64,000 bases of DNA from an uncultured bacterium (GCA_938074205.1 CALJES010000005.1:25595-89594), one strand, 5' to 3'; numbered from the stretch's first letter, positions 45,790 to 54,802 are shown. Numbers and translations are program-made. Notes: generated by a model from the sequence alone, not told the origin.

Positions 45790-45920
45790 AGCTTTAGAAG
45801 GGGAGTAGCAGCCCGGGAGCTTCGTCGCTTTCGGGAAGGTGGTGTCAACATCCTGCCTTGCGTGTTTGGTGCAAGGCTGGCGCCCCTGCAGAGAATATCT
45901 GCAATGCGAGACCTTTGTTC
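45790..45920 (+). ncRNA. yybP-ykoY manganese riboswitch
   Basis: The invariant parts of this aptamer class are present in order: AAGGGGAGTAGC (from 45799), GTCAACAT in the second conserved loop (45844-45851), and TGCGAGACCTTT (45905-45916), which pairs back to AAGG to form P1. The class binds Mn2+ at the cross-over of its two stem loops. It sits in front of a cation exchanger, a usual target. The 3' part overlaps the 5' arm of a terminator, so metal binding should block termination and switch expression on. Confidence 0.88.
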
Positions 45921-45955
45921 CGATCTACTGGTGTGGCGGGACAGAGGTCTTTTTT
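45909..45955 (+). terminator. riboswitch expression-platform terminator
   Basis: AGACCTTTGTTCCG pairs with CGGGACAGAGGTCT (one G-U pair, one internal mismatch) and is followed by six T residues ending at 45955, ten bases before the start codon. The 5' arm is shared with P1 of the yybP-ykoY aptamer, so the two folds exclude each other. Confidence 0.85.
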
Positions 45956-45964
45956 GGTGTGGAT

Positions 45965-46969
45965 ATGATGACGTTTATAGGCTTAATCGGCGGACTGGTA
46001 ATCATATTCTTCGCGGCTGAGCTTTTTACCAACGCAATCGAGTGGTTCGGCAAAAGGCTGGACCTGAGCGAGGGAGCTGTGGGCAGTGTGCTTGCAGCGG
46101 TCGGCACGGCATTGCCGGAGACATCAGTAGCGCTAGTCGCTGTTCTAGCCGACGGCGCAGGCCATATGGAGGCAGGCATTGGAGCGATACTCGGCGCGCC
46201 TATGATGCTCAGCACGCTGGCTATGTTTATGACGGGCTTGGCTGTGGTAGTATTTGCGGCGATGGGGCGCAGGAAGTTTACCGTGAAGGCAGACTACCAA
46301 GTTGTCGGTAGGGATTTGCGCTCGTTTTTCAGCGTATACATCCTCGCGCTTGTCGCCGCCCTTATCCCCGGCAAGGCCTACAAGCTGCCGATAGCCGTAT
46401 TTCTGCTTGCGGCTTACGCGTATTACGTCCATAGGACGTTTAACGCGCGCAAAGAAAACCAAGAGTCCGAGAAACTTAGGCCGCTTCACTTTCACCGCAA
46501 CTCATCCCGGCCTCGGCTAAGGCTAGTTTTGGTACAACTTTTCTGCGGGCTAGCGCTTATGCTGTTCGGAGCGCGCACATTTGTGGAGTCGGTGACACAG
46601 GCATCCAAATCTATGGGTGTATCTCCCCTTGTCTTGAGCCTCATAATCACCCCCATAGCTACTGAGCTTCCTGAGAAGTTCAATTCGATAACCTGGGTGA
46701 GGCATCGGAAGGACACCTTGGCGCTTGGCAATATAACGGGTGCGATGGTGTTCCAGAGCAGTATTTTGCCTGCGGTGGGGATATTCGCCACGCCCTGGCA
46801 CCTTGACGCCCAGGCCGTCGCAAGTATCATTGTAGCCTTGTTGGCATCATTTGTGGCTTGGGCTGAGATGACTATTCGCAAGAGACTCAGCCCGTATTCG
46901 CTGCTTGCTTGCGGGCTTTTCTACGCCTTGTATCCGGTGTTTGTTTTTGTGATTCTGCCTAGAATATGA
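45965..46969 (+). CDS. CaCA-family cation exchanger (probable Mn2+/Ca2+ exporter)
   Basis: A 334-residue inner-membrane antiporter with about ten helices in two repeats. Alpha-1 motif: AAVGTALPETSVALVAVLA; alpha-2 motif: TPIATELPEKFNSI followed by LALGNITGAMVFQS. The acidic residues in both bind the cation. The Mn2+ riboswitch in the leader makes manganese efflux the likely role, although Ca2+ exchange cannot be excluded. I start at ATG 45965 (an ATGATG pair); a longer frame would begin inside the riboswitch. There is no strong ribosome site (GGTGTGG only). Its stop overlaps the kinase start by four bases. Confidence 0.88.
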   Translation: MMTFIGLIGGLVIIFFAAELFTNAIEWFGKRLDLSEGAVGSVLAAVGTALPETSVALVAVLADGAGHMEAGIGAILGAPMMLSTLAMFMTGLAVVVFAAMGRRKFTVKADYQVVGRDLRSFFSVYILALVAALIPGKAYKLPIAVFLLAAYAYYVHRTFNARKENQESEKLRPLHFHRNSSRPRLRLVLVQLFCGLALMLFGARTFVESVTQASKSMGVSPLVLSLIITPIATELPEKFNSITWVRHRKDTLALGNITGAMVFQSSILPAVGIFATPWHLDAQAVASIIVALLASFVAWAEMTIRKRLSPYSLLACGLFYALYPVFVFVILPRI

Positions 46970-48603
46970 GCGCACTTCACACAGACTATTTCCTGGGCCT
47001 AGACATCTCCACGCAGACGGTGACGGCGCTTATCATCGGAGTTTCGAGCCGCGACGGCATCCCCGCAGAGATTATCCTGGAGCCCGATTGGCGAAGCTTG
47101 CGGCCCTGGGGCTCAGAATCGGACCGCAAGTCCCCTGATGTGTGGGTCGAATTGGCCAGGCAGGCAATTGATGAGCTAAAGTCGCGATGTGCTCACGCAC
47201 GCGAAGTTCGCGCCCTAGGGGTGAGCACCGCCTTCCCAGGCATATTCGCAATCCTGCGCGACGGAAGCATCCACCCGCAGTTTGTAAGCCTATATGACAA
47301 CACCAGCGATGCTGGCGTACCCGACGAGGTATTCCATGACCTGCTTGCAGCTGCGGAAGACGATACGATGAACCGCATGTGGCCCGGAAACATGGCCATA
47401 GGCCTGGCGCACCTGGTCAAGGATTGCGGATTGCCGTTGAGGGAAGTGTCTGCCCTCGTGCCGCCGAATACCGCGTTTTCTTATGCGCTGGCGAGAGCAT
47501 GCCGCGCCGATGTGGATTTGCGCGCGTTGCCGACCGATTTCACCCAGGCAATAATAAGCGGCCTGTATGATGCCAGAACTGCTTTGCCCGTGCCAGAGGG
47601 CGTGGCGAAGTTTTTGAAAAGTTTCCTGCCGTCCATGGATGGCGCACAAGTAGCCCAGTTGCTGCCTCGCGCGGTGCCCTCGTGGCGCAACAGCGTGCCC
47701 AGCTCAGTTCTGGGAGACGTGCGCGAAGCATTTGGACTGCCTCACCTGAAAGCAATATCGGTCGGCGCGGGCGACAGTCCGTTGGGGGCGCTGGCGTTGG
47801 GTGCCGGCGGCGACAATGTTCTAAACGTGCGCGGCTCCAGCGACTCGCCGGTCCTCACGGTTCCCTCGATTAAACCGAGGCGCACGCCCAGGGAGACTGT
47901 GTTGCATTACCCGCTTCCGACGGTAACTTCCCCCTCGGATTCGCCTTGGTGCGTGGTAGCGCCGATGCTTCGAAGCGGCAGGGTATGGGACTGGGTGAAA
48001 AGACTGCGGTTCACCGAGGAGGATTCCGATGCGGACGCACACCTGGAAGCCCTCGCCACGGAAGCCCTGAAGCGACGGTTCGAAGCCGGCGTGCCGCCAA
48101 TTTCGTTCGACACGGCACTAGGCGGAGAAAGGGCTCCGGATTGGGATGCTCACGCCACCGGGCGCATACAAGGTCTGGTCGAACAGCACGGGTTGGGTGA
48201 CATTGCGCTGGCTGCGCTAGAAGGGCTTTCCGTTAGGCTGAGATGCTGCGTCGGCCTTATGGAATCGCGCTACGAAATGTCTGCGCCAAAGCTGGTGCTA
48301 GCCGGCGGTCCGGCAAAAAACGACCTGTGGAGCTGGATTACAGGCTTGTTCCTGGGCAAGCAAACTTATCGGAGTGGGTTCACGGATGCTTCGGTGCTGG
48401 GAGCGGCGATGTTGGGTTATGCAACTAGCCTCGATGGTCTGCACCCAGATGCCGAAATCTCGCGTCGCCTTAGGCTGCTGGCTGCGTTGGCCACCCAACA
48501 CCCGGCCGTTCGCGCCTACCCTGTAGCTGCTCCGGATGATAAGCTGCGCAAGCTGGAGGCAGCCTATAGGTCTCAAATAGCGGCGCTTTGCGGGGATGTC
48601 TAA
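46966..48603 (+). CDS. FGGY-family carbohydrate kinase
   Basis: A 545-residue sugar kinase of the FGGY family (xylulokinase/glycerol kinase group). The N-terminal phosphate motif is FLGLDISTQTVTALII; a second phosphate region is SVGAGDSPLGALALGAGG, and the adenosine motif is KLVLAGGPAKNDLWS. ALGVSTAFPGIFAI is the usual Gly-rich substrate region, though the middle differs from typical xylulokinases. The ATG overlaps the exchanger stop (ATGA), so it lies under the manganese riboswitch, an unexpected pairing. The sugar is unknown; xylulose is a guess by family. Confidence 0.8.
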   Translation: MSALHTDYFLGLDISTQTVTALIIGVSSRDGIPAEIILEPDWRSLRPWGSESDRKSPDVWVELARQAIDELKSRCAHAREVRALGVSTAFPGIFAILRDGSIHPQFVSLYDNTSDAGVPDEVFHDLLAAAEDDTMNRMWPGNMAIGLAHLVKDCGLPLREVSALVPPNTAFSYALARACRADVDLRALPTDFTQAIISGLYDARTALPVPEGVAKFLKSFLPSMDGAQVAQLLPRAVPSWRNSVPSSVLGDVREAFGLPHLKAISVGAGDSPLGALALGAGGDNVLNVRGSSDSPVLTVPSIKPRRTPRETVLHYPLPTVTSPSDSPWCVVAPMLRSGRVWDWVKRLRFTEEDSDADAHLEALATEALKRRFEAGVPPISFDTALGGERAPDWDAHATGRIQGLVEQHGLGDIALAALEGLSVRLRCCVGLMESRYEMSAPKLVLAGGPAKNDLWSWITGLFLGKQTYRSGFTDASVLGAAMLGYATSLDGLHPDAEISRRLRLLAALATQHPAVRAYPVAAPDDKLRKLEAAYRSQIAALCGDV

Positions 48604-48626
48604 CCTAGTTGCTGCACCGTAGGCGC

Positions 48627-50072
48627 TCAGACTTCTCGCACCGGAATAGGCCGACTGGGGCTGGTTCGGAAAGAAGACACGCACGCTCCGACAAACGCCA
48701 CCGTCGCACAAGCCAGAAGCGCAGACCTCAGACCAGCCAAAAACGCAAGCCCCTGAAAAACCTCGCCCCGGCCAATTTCCCCGGTTGCAGCGAAGCTTTG
48801 CTGCACGGTCGTAATGATCGATCCGGCTACAGCCACCCCACAAACCATACCCAGGTTGCGTACCAGGGCAACCACACCCGCAGCCACGCCAAGCTCTTCC
48901 TTGGGCACCGACCCCATCACCGCGCTGGAATTGGGCGACACGAATATCGCAGATCCGAGGCTCGTAAGCACCAGTCGGAATATAACATCTGCAATGGTGC
49001 TGCTGGGGCTAAGTTTTGCGAGGAGCACCAGTCCGACGCCCGCCAACGCAAGACCCGCCACGGTGAGAGGTCGAGACCCGATGCGATCGGAGATTGCCCC
49101 TGCAATAGGTGCTGTTAGGGCGAGCGTCAAAGGCCCACAGGCAAGCACTAAACCGACCAGTTGGGCGCTGCATTGCAGAACGTGCTGCAAATAGAAAGGG
49201 ATGAATACCGGCACAGGCGAAGTTGCAGCGTAGTTCACCCATCCCGTCAGCGCGCCCAGGGCGAAGTCGCGGTGTTTGAACAGGCTGAGCCTCAATAGTG
49301 GTCCTTTCGCAAAGCGCTCAACCACGACAAACCCCGCAGCCGACGCTGCCGCAAGCGTTAATGAAATCCAGACAGCCGAAGAAGCCCATCCGACAGATTG
49401 TCCGCGGTTGAGCGCGGCCAGCAGAAAACCAATGCTCGCCGCCAACAGTATGGCGCCGGGCAGATCAAGCCCGGTTGCCCTGCGGGATTCCGGCACGTCC
49501 AGCCTTGCAGCCGCAACCAACAGCGCCAAACCCACGGGCACGTTGATGAGAAAGAGCCATTGCCAGCTGAAATGTTGTATTATCACGCCGCCTGCCAGTG
49601 GCCCGGCCAGAAGTCCCAACGCGACCGAACTGCCCGCCAGCCCCAGCGACTTGCCCCGCTCATGCGAAGGGAAAGCGCTGGTTACCAACGCCGGACCTAT
49701 CGCCATCATCATCGAAGCGCCCACTGCCTGCGCGGATCTGGTTGCGATTAGCATATGCGCAGATACCGACATGGCGCATGCCGCCGAACCGACCGTGAAA
49801 ATTCCGATTCCCAAAAAGTAGATCCTGCGCCTGCCAAGGATGTCACCGAGCTTTCCGGACACCAATAGGCAAATGGTTACCGTCGAGGTATAAGCAAGCA
49901 CGAACCACTGGCTGACGGCAATTTCGGTGCGAAATATATCCGTTAGCGTCGGCATGGCGACGGCGACGATGCTGGCATCCAGCGTGCTCATCATCGTGCC
50001 TATGGCAACAACCCCGAGCACCAACCACTTTTTGTCACGAGGGCGAATATCAGGCATGGCTGCGCTGCCCAT
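48627..50072 (-). CDS. MFS multidrug transporter, EmrB/QacA (DHA2) family
   Basis: An inner-membrane proton-drug antiporter with about 14 transmembrane segments over some 480 residues. DHA2 hallmarks: STLDASIVAVAMPTL in helix 1, SGKLGDILGRRRIYF (motif A) after helix 2, and GPALVTSAFPSHERGKSLGLAG with the antiporter motif C region following. Substrates would be hydrophobic or cationic toxins. The start is uncertain: MGSAAMPDIRP at 50072 or 15 bases later; a longer frame to 50147 begins with a basic stretch unlike the family. It converges with the kinase gene. No regulator gene is adjacent. Confidence 0.88.
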   Translation of the reverse strand: MGSAAMPDIRPRDKKWLVLGVVAIGTMMSTLDASIVAVAMPTLTDIFRTEIAVSQWFVLAYTSTVTICLLVSGKLGDILGRRRIYFLGIGIFTVGSAACAMSVSAHMLIATRSAQAVGASMMMAIGPALVTSAFPSHERGKSLGLAGSSVALGLLAGPLAGGVIIQHFSWQWLFLINVPVGLALLVAAARLDVPESRRATGLDLPGAILLAASIGFLLAALNRGQSVGWASSAVWISLTLAAASAAGFVVVERFAKGPLLRLSLFKHRDFALGALTGWVNYAATSPVPVFIPFYLQHVLQCSAQLVGLVLACGPLTLALTAPIAGAISDRIGSRPLTVAGLALAGVGLVLLAKLSPSSTIADVIFRLVLTSLGSAIFVSPNSSAVMGSVPKEELGVAAGVVALVRNLGMVCGVAVAGSIITTVQQSFAATGEIGRGEVFQGLAFLAGLRSALLACATVAFVGACVSSFRTSPSRPIPVREV

Positions 50073-50306
50073 CATAGCACAAACCAATCGAATCGGGGAA
50101 CGTAAACTGCCACTCAGGCGCCAGCGTACTAGCAGCCTCCGTGCCACACGAAGGTCGCCTAACAGGGTTTCGGAACTTGACGAGTGCTTCTATGTGCCCA
50201 TATTATGTTCGAGATGCTTCAGGCTATCTGGCATCCTGCGAGCTTGAATTGCCTGTAGAGCCCGCGGGAGAGGGAAGAGCCGTTTTGCTTCGGAGGAGTT
50301 TCATCG

Positions 50307-51407
50307 GTGAAAGCTGCTGTTTTGACGTCGTTCAAAGCGCCCCTTGAGATTCAAGAGTTTCCGCGACCCAAGTTGGGGCCGGGCGAGCTGCTGGTTCGTA
50401 TTACCGCAGCCGGGGTTTGCGGATCCGACGTGCACATGTGGCTTGGTGAAGACCCTCGAACCCCGCTGCCGATGATACTCGGCCACGAGGGAGTGGGGGT
50501 GGTGGAAGAAGTGGGCCCTGGCGACCAGAAAAAGGATATCTACGGTCGAGCGATCCGCGAAGGCACGCCGATTATATGGGACCGCGCCATAGTGTGCGGC
50601 TCATGCTACTTTTGCGCGATTAAGCGCTTGCCAAATCTATGTCCGTTTCGATGGGTTTACGGCATTCACAAGGGCTGCTCCCAGCCGCCACATCTTAACG
50701 GCTGCTACGCGGAATACATAGTGCTTGTCCGCGAGACCAAAGTGATATCGCTTGCGGACTGGGGCGAAACAGATCACGCCGCGCTGGTGTCCGCTGGGTG
50801 CTCGGGGGCAACGGCGGCAAACGCCGTTGAGCTTGCTGATATCAGGATCGGCGACAACGTGGTGGTTCAGGGCGTCGGCCCGCTGGGGCTATACTTGGTG
50901 GCCTACGCCCGCGCGCGAGGCGCAAATCACGTCATCGCCATCGACGGCGTCCCCGCAAGACTGCAACTTGCAAGCCGACTGGGCGCCGACATTGTGCTTG
51001 ATCTGGGAAAGACAAGCGCCGAAGACAGAAAAGACGCCGTGCTTTCAGCAACCTACGGCATCGGCGCAGACGCGGGATTCGAGGCCGTCGGCCGGCCTGA
51101 GCCGATCCTTGAAGGACTACAACTTGTGCGCAGGGGCGGCACATATGTATCCGTAGGCACGGCGGTGCCTATGGGCACCATCCCCATCGACGCTTATCAC
51201 CACATAGTTCTCAAACAGCTGCGACTGCAGGGCGCATGGACTAACGATACTCGCCATATTGCCGAAGCCCTCAGCGTAATTCAGCAGCACCCGGACGTTT
51301 TCTCGAGCCTCGTGACCCATCGGTTCGCGCTCGACCAGGCAAACGAGGCGCTAGCGGCGATGGAGCGGCGAGAAGCGATCAAGGCAGTTATAGAGCCGAC
51401 GCGCTGA
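50307..51407 (+). CDS. zinc-dependent alcohol/polyol dehydrogenase (MDR family)
   Basis: A 366-residue medium-chain dehydrogenase. Catalytic zinc ligands: Cys in GVCGSDVHM and the GHEGVGVVEEVG histidine-glutamate. The structural zinc lobe has CGSCYFCAIKRLPNLC. The Rossmann motif is VVQGVGPLGLYLV, and an Asp in VIAIDGVPARL suggests NAD rather than NADP. The start is GTG (50307), eight bases after GGAGGAG. The substrate may be threonine, a polyol or a phosphonate-derived compound. It stands alone on the plus strand. Confidence 0.87.
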   Translation: MKAAVLTSFKAPLEIQEFPRPKLGPGELLVRITAAGVCGSDVHMWLGEDPRTPLPMILGHEGVGVVEEVGPGDQKKDIYGRAIREGTPIIWDRAIVCGSCYFCAIKRLPNLCPFRWVYGIHKGCSQPPHLNGCYAEYIVLVRETKVISLADWGETDHAALVSAGCSGATAANAVELADIRIGDNVVVQGVGPLGLYLVAYARARGANHVIAIDGVPARLQLASRLGADIVLDLGKTSAEDRKDAVLSATYGIGADAGFEAVGRPEPILEGLQLVRRGGTYVSVGTAVPMGTIPIDAYHHIVLKQLRLQGAWTNDTRHIAEALSVIQQHPDVFSSLVTHRFALDQANEALAAMERREAIKAVIEPTR

Positions 51408-51454
51408 GCTGCGGCCAGATTGACCAGCCCAGCTACACAAAGGAATCAGCGCAT

Positions 51455-51994
51455 TTACTTGCTCACGGCGAGCAACTCTACCCGGAAGTGCAAGGTCGAA
51501 TTGGGAGGTATCCTGCCGGCAGCCTTGTTGCCATAACCCAGCCGTGGCGGGATAACCAGCTCTCTCACGCCACCTACGCGCATTCCGCGGATTCCTTCGT
51601 CCCAACCGCGGATAACCTCTCCCTTACCCAAAGTGAACGTAAAGGGCTCGTCGCGAGTTCGAGAGGAATCGAACACTGTGCCGTCGTCTAACCAGCCCTT
51701 GTAATGGACGGTCACTAGGCAGTTGGGCTGGGCTTGCTCCCCATGGCCTATCTTGAGGTCATAATACTTGACGCCGGATTTGGTGGTCTTGAACTTGCGC
51801 TTTTCGACGGGCTTTTCGGTAGGCTTTTTCTCGACGGCGGGCTTGCTTTGCTCGGGTTTTGCCGATGACACCGAAGCGGCCTTGTCCGGAGGACTATACA
51901 CCTGCGTGGCCACCGTCTGCTCCAGCTTGCGCGAGCACCCGGCAAAGGTAACAAGCACAATCACAAGACTTAGATACACAATCGCCATTCTCAT
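51455..51994 (-). CDS. FKBP-type peptidyl-prolyl isomerase, lipoprotein
   Basis: A 179-residue foldase. The N-terminus is a lipoprotein signal with lipobox VTFAGC (Cys20), so it is anchored to a membrane in the periplasm. After a Lys/Pro-rich linker (to about residue 68) comes the FKBP domain: VTVHYKGWLDDGTVFDSS, EVIRGWDEGIRGMRVGG, LGYGNKAAGRIPPNSTLHF. All normal active-site aromatic residues appear to be present. It catalyses proline isomerisation in exported proteins. It converges with the dehydrogenase gene. Confidence 0.92.
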   Translation of the reverse strand: MRMAIVYLSLVIVLVTFAGCSRKLEQTVATQVYSPPDKAASVSSAKPEQSKPAVEKKPTEKPVEKRKFKTTKSGVKYYDLKIGHGEQAQPNCLVTVHYKGWLDDGTVFDSSRTRDEPFTFTLGKGEVIRGWDEGIRGMRVGGVRELVIPPRLGYGNKAAGRIPPNSTLHFRVELLAVSK

Positions 51995-52112
51995 AGCACG
52001 CGCGACGCCTCCCGACTACCCATAAGCACTGCCATGGTAGCGCATTCGCCGCTGCGGCATCAACAACGCACAAATGAGCACGCCGAAGCCTGCCTACTAG
52101 CTCCGGCAGCAC

Positions 52113-52141
52113 TTGCTAATCGCACCGCAGGATGCTATACT
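52113..52141 (+). promoter_or_regulatory. candidate promoter for the URO-D-like gene
   Basis: TTGCTA (52113-52118) and TATACT (52136-52141) lie 17 bases apart, about 40 bases before the ATG at 52179. Confidence 0.6.
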
Positions 52142-52178
52142 GCCCGCGTAACAAAACAACCAACAGCAAAGAGGCAAT

Positions 52179-53279
52179 ATGACATCGCGAGAAAGAATGC
52201 TCACTGCAATAAATAACGGCAAACCAGATAGACTCCCCGGACAAGTCCACGGCTGGATGCCTTACTATCTTAACACCTACCTCGGAGGATGTGACCAGTT
52301 TGAAGCATACGAGCGCTTCGACCTGGATATGGCAATATACATCGACCCCATATACATATTCGACGAAAAAGACCTCGCCAACTGGCAAGTGGAACGCATC
52401 GACCTGGGCACAACCCCAGATGGCACCTCCAGCTGGAAAGAAATCATAACCACCCCAGAAGGCACGCTCCAATCTGCAGCCTCAAGAAACCCCATCACCA
52501 GCTGGCTCACAGAACCACTCATAAAGTGCGAAGCCGACTTTGAGCTCTTCGACAAATACTACCCAGTGCCGGCGCGCGTGGACGGCACGCCCGTTCGCAA
52601 AGCACTCGAACGAGTGGGAGACCGCGGGATAGTGAGAGGCTGTCTGTGGGGATACGGCCAATCAGGCACGTGGCAGAGCTTCTGCTGTCTTGTGGACACC
52701 GAGCCCGCGATAATGTATGCCATAGACAATCCCGAATGGGTTCACCACGTGGAAGAGAGGCTGCTAGCCAAGCAACTCCGAGTCATAGAAATGATGGCGG
52801 GCGAGGTGCCTTATGACCTCGTCGAAATCGGCGGCGGCGCGGGATCAAACACAGTAATCAGCCCGCAGATGCATGCCCAGTTCTGTTTGCCATATGACCG
52901 TCGGCAGGTGGAAGCCCTGCACGCAGCCGGATACAAGGTGATCTATCACCTGTGCGGCGGGCTGATGAAAATGCTAGATCACGTTGTGGCGAACGGCTCA
53001 GATGGCCTCGAGACGATGACACCGCCTTCGATGGGTGGCGACTGCGACCTGGCGGAGTGCACAAGGCGAGTGGGAGATAAGCTCTTTTTTGTCGGCGGAT
53101 TCGACCAGAACCGCGGCTTCGAACACGGCACGCCAGAGGTGGTGCGACAGATGGTGTTCGAACTTCACGCAGCCTGCCCGAACGGCGGCTACATCTGTTC
53201 GCCAAGCGATCACTTCTTCCACGGCGACCCCAGAAACATTCAGGCATTCTCCGACGCCCTCAAAGAGTGCTTATACTAA
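52179..53279 (+). CDS. uroporphyrinogen decarboxylase-like protein
   Basis: A 366-residue TIM-barrel protein of the URO-D superfamily. TSRERMLTAINNGKPDRLP is the usual opening, LVEIGGGAGSNTVISPQMHAQFCLPY the central part, and VIYHLCGGLMKMLD (His-x-Cys) matches the metal/corrinoid methyltransferase branch (MtaA/CmuA-like) rather than true HemE. It may move a methyl group or act on a modified tetrapyrrole or sugar. No corrinoid protein gene is adjacent. AGAGG precedes the ATG and a promoter lies upstream. The precise reaction is unknown. Confidence 0.75.
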   Translation: MTSRERMLTAINNGKPDRLPGQVHGWMPYYLNTYLGGCDQFEAYERFDLDMAIYIDPIYIFDEKDLANWQVERIDLGTTPDGTSSWKEIITTPEGTLQSAASRNPITSWLTEPLIKCEADFELFDKYYPVPARVDGTPVRKALERVGDRGIVRGCLWGYGQSGTWQSFCCLVDTEPAIMYAIDNPEWVHHVEERLLAKQLRVIEMMAGEVPYDLVEIGGGAGSNTVISPQMHAQFCLPYDRRQVEALHAAGYKVIYHLCGGLMKMLDHVVANGSDGLETMTPPSMGGDCDLAECTRRVGDKLFFVGGFDQNRGFEHGTPEVVRQMVFELHAACPNGGYICSPSDHFFHGDPRNIQAFSDALKECLY

Positions 53280-53344
53280 GTCGCTAGCCTCAGATTCCCT
53301 AGGCCGCACGTGTGCACCCAACGCAACTTGTGACGCTGCAGGTT

Positions 53345-53374
53345 TTGCAAGGCCTCACTTCGTGGGTATATAAA
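53345..53374 (+). promoter_or_regulatory. candidate promoter for the peroxiredoxin gene
   Basis: TTGCAA (53345-53350) is followed after 16-18 bases by TATATAAA (53367-53374), about 30 bases before the ATG of the bcp gene. Confidence 0.5.
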
Positions 53375-53405
53375 AGCTGATACTTGCGAAGGAGGATCCA
53401 ACAAA

Positions 53406-53873
53406 ATGCTTCAAGAAGGCAATCTAGCTCCCGATTTCGAACTACCGGCCACGGGAGGCAAACGCATAAAACTTTCGGACTTCCGAGGGAAGAAAAAAGT
53501 CGTCCTGTATTTCTATCCCAAAGACGATACCCCAGGCTGTACCAAAGAAGCCTGCTACTTCCGAGATTTGATGAAGGAATTCGATGACGCAGGCGCAGTT
53601 ATCCTAGGCGTGAGCACCGACAGCATAGATAGCCACGAGAAATTCGCTGCCAAACATTCCCTGCTGTTCCCCCTGCTCGCCGACGAAACGAAGGAAGTAT
53701 CTACGGCTTACGGAGTCTACAAAGAAAAGAACATGTATGGCCGAAAGGTGATGGGCACAGAGCGCACCACATTCGCCATCGACAAGGAGGGCACAATCCG
53801 CAAGATATGGCCCAAGGTAAAAGTGGAGGGTCACGCGGACGAGGTTTTAGACTTCGTTAAGTCGCTACCCTAA
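53406..53873 (+). CDS. bcp: thiol peroxidase Bcp (peroxiredoxin Q)
   Basis: Reduces hydrogen and lipid peroxides in the cytoplasm. The peroxidatic Cys45 and resolving Cys50 lie in [10 protein letters not shown], the five-residue spacing that defines the Bcp/PrxQ group. [18 protein letters not shown] and [15 protein letters not shown] are normal, as is the 155-residue length. A strong GGAGG site stands before the ATG. It is expressed alone; no thioredoxin gene is near. Confidence 0.95.
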   Translation: MLQEGNLAPDFELPATGGKRIKLSDFRGKKKVVLYFYPKDDTPGCTKEACYFRDLMKEFDDAGAVILGVSTDSIDSHEKFAAKHSLLFPLLADETKEVSTAYGVYKEKNMYGRKVMGTERTTFAIDKEGTIRKIWPKVKVEGHADEVLDFVKSLP

Positions 53874-53904
53874 AATGACCTCAAATTAACAACTGCTGCA
53901 GGAT

Positions 53905-53989
53905 TATCGGCGGCCTCGCGGAAGGTAAACTTGTAAGCGAGGGCGGTTGGTTAAGTTCCCCGACCGCGCGGAAGGAGGCCGCCGATATG
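53905..53989 (+). promoter_or_regulatory. structured leader that can hide the ribosome site
   Basis: A perfect 13-bp inverted repeat, TATCGGCGGCCTC (53905-53917) and GAGGCCGCCGATA (53975-53987), encloses two smaller stems: CCTCGC/GCGAGG (53914-53919 with 53937-53942) and GCGGTTGG/CCGACCGC (53943-53950 with 53960-53967). The right arm of the outer stem contains the GGAGG ribosome site and the first base of the ATG. GCGGAAGG occurs twice (53918-53925, 53968-53975). The outer stem and the first inner stem share CCTC, so they compete. It matches no riboswitch class I know. Confidence 0.6.
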
Positions 53990-54802
53990 AAAGTCAAAGT
54001 TTGCCCCAAATGCGGCGCCGAGAACAACGAGGCGCGCCAGTCATGCTCCAACTGCTACGCGTCGCTGGGAGGTGTCGAGCCGACGGAGAGCACCCGCGAG
54101 CCTATAACCATCCCCCAAGGAGCCGGTAGAGAACCTCGTCCGCCCAAAGGTGAGCCCCAGTCGCCGCCCTCTGACGAGCCCGCCAAAGCCGAAAACCCAT
54201 TATCAGACCGACCAGGCGCAGAGAGCCCCAGCAGGTCGCCTTTTTACTATCCCGAGCCGCCGCCAGCGGTCAAACAGGGCTCCAAGGCAGGGTGGATAGT
54301 GCTTGTCGTCGTTATCCTGGCAGCAGCAGCCTTCGGCGGATGGTATTTCCTACTGCGACAGCCCGGCCCGGCAGAAGTAGTGCTAAGCTTCATCAACGCG
54401 TGCGAAGCCGGGGACACAGAAAAAGCGATGTCGTTTCTTTCCAAAACAACGCTTGACTTTCCAGGAGGGAAAGGCGGATTCGTAAAAGGCTTCATAACGG
54501 TGCGGGAACTCGCGCAAGAGAAAGGCAAAAAGCCGACCGGCACCAAAGTAAAGATCCTCGGCACATCTTACGAAGGACCCGACAAAAGCACGGCAGTTGT
54601 GGCGTCGCAGCCGCTGGACGAAAAAGGACAGCCCGAAGCAGGCGGGGTTAAGATAAGCTGGGTATTAGTAAAAGAAGAAGGCGCCTGGAAGATTGACGTG
54701 TTTAAGATGTGGCAGAAAATGCTACCTGAGATTCTCCGGCATATGTCTGAAAAACAACCAAAAGCCGCCCCCGCGCTGCCCTCTTTTCCGGGCAAACCAT
54801 AG
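53987..54802 (+). CDS. zinc-ribbon membrane protein with NTF2-like domain
   Basis: A 271-residue protein. Residues 6-23 form a zinc ribbon (CPKCGAENNEARQSCSNC). A Pro/Glu-rich disordered stretch (about 30-95) leads to one transmembrane helix (GWIVLVVVILAAAAFGGWYF), then a C-terminal domain (EVVLSFINACEAGDTEKAMSFL ... WVLVKEEGAWKIDVFKMW) like the DUF4878/NTF2-like lipoprotein domain. The N-terminus is cytoplasmic and the C-terminal domain outside. Its role is unknown. The start codon and ribosome site lie in a strong leader hairpin, so translation may be controlled. Confidence 0.75.
   Translation: MKVKVCPKCGAENNEARQSCSNCYASLGGVEPTESTREPITIPQGAGREPRPPKGEPQSPPSDEPAKAENPLSDRPGAESPSRSPFYYPEPPPAVKQGSKAGWIVLVVVILAAAAFGGWYFLLRQPGPAEVVLSFINACEAGDTEKAMSFLSKTTLDFPGGKGGFVKGFITVRELAQEKGKKPTGTKVKILGTSYEGPDKSTAVVASQPLDEKGQPEAGGVKISWVLVKEEGAWKIDVFKMWQKMLPEILRHMSEKQPKAAPALPSFPGKP

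Noticed and set aside
45839..45964. N-terminal extension of the cation exchanger
   Set aside because: This stretch is the second half of the riboswitch and its terminator; the extension is not hydrophobic in the family's pattern, and ATG 45965 gives the normal N-terminus.
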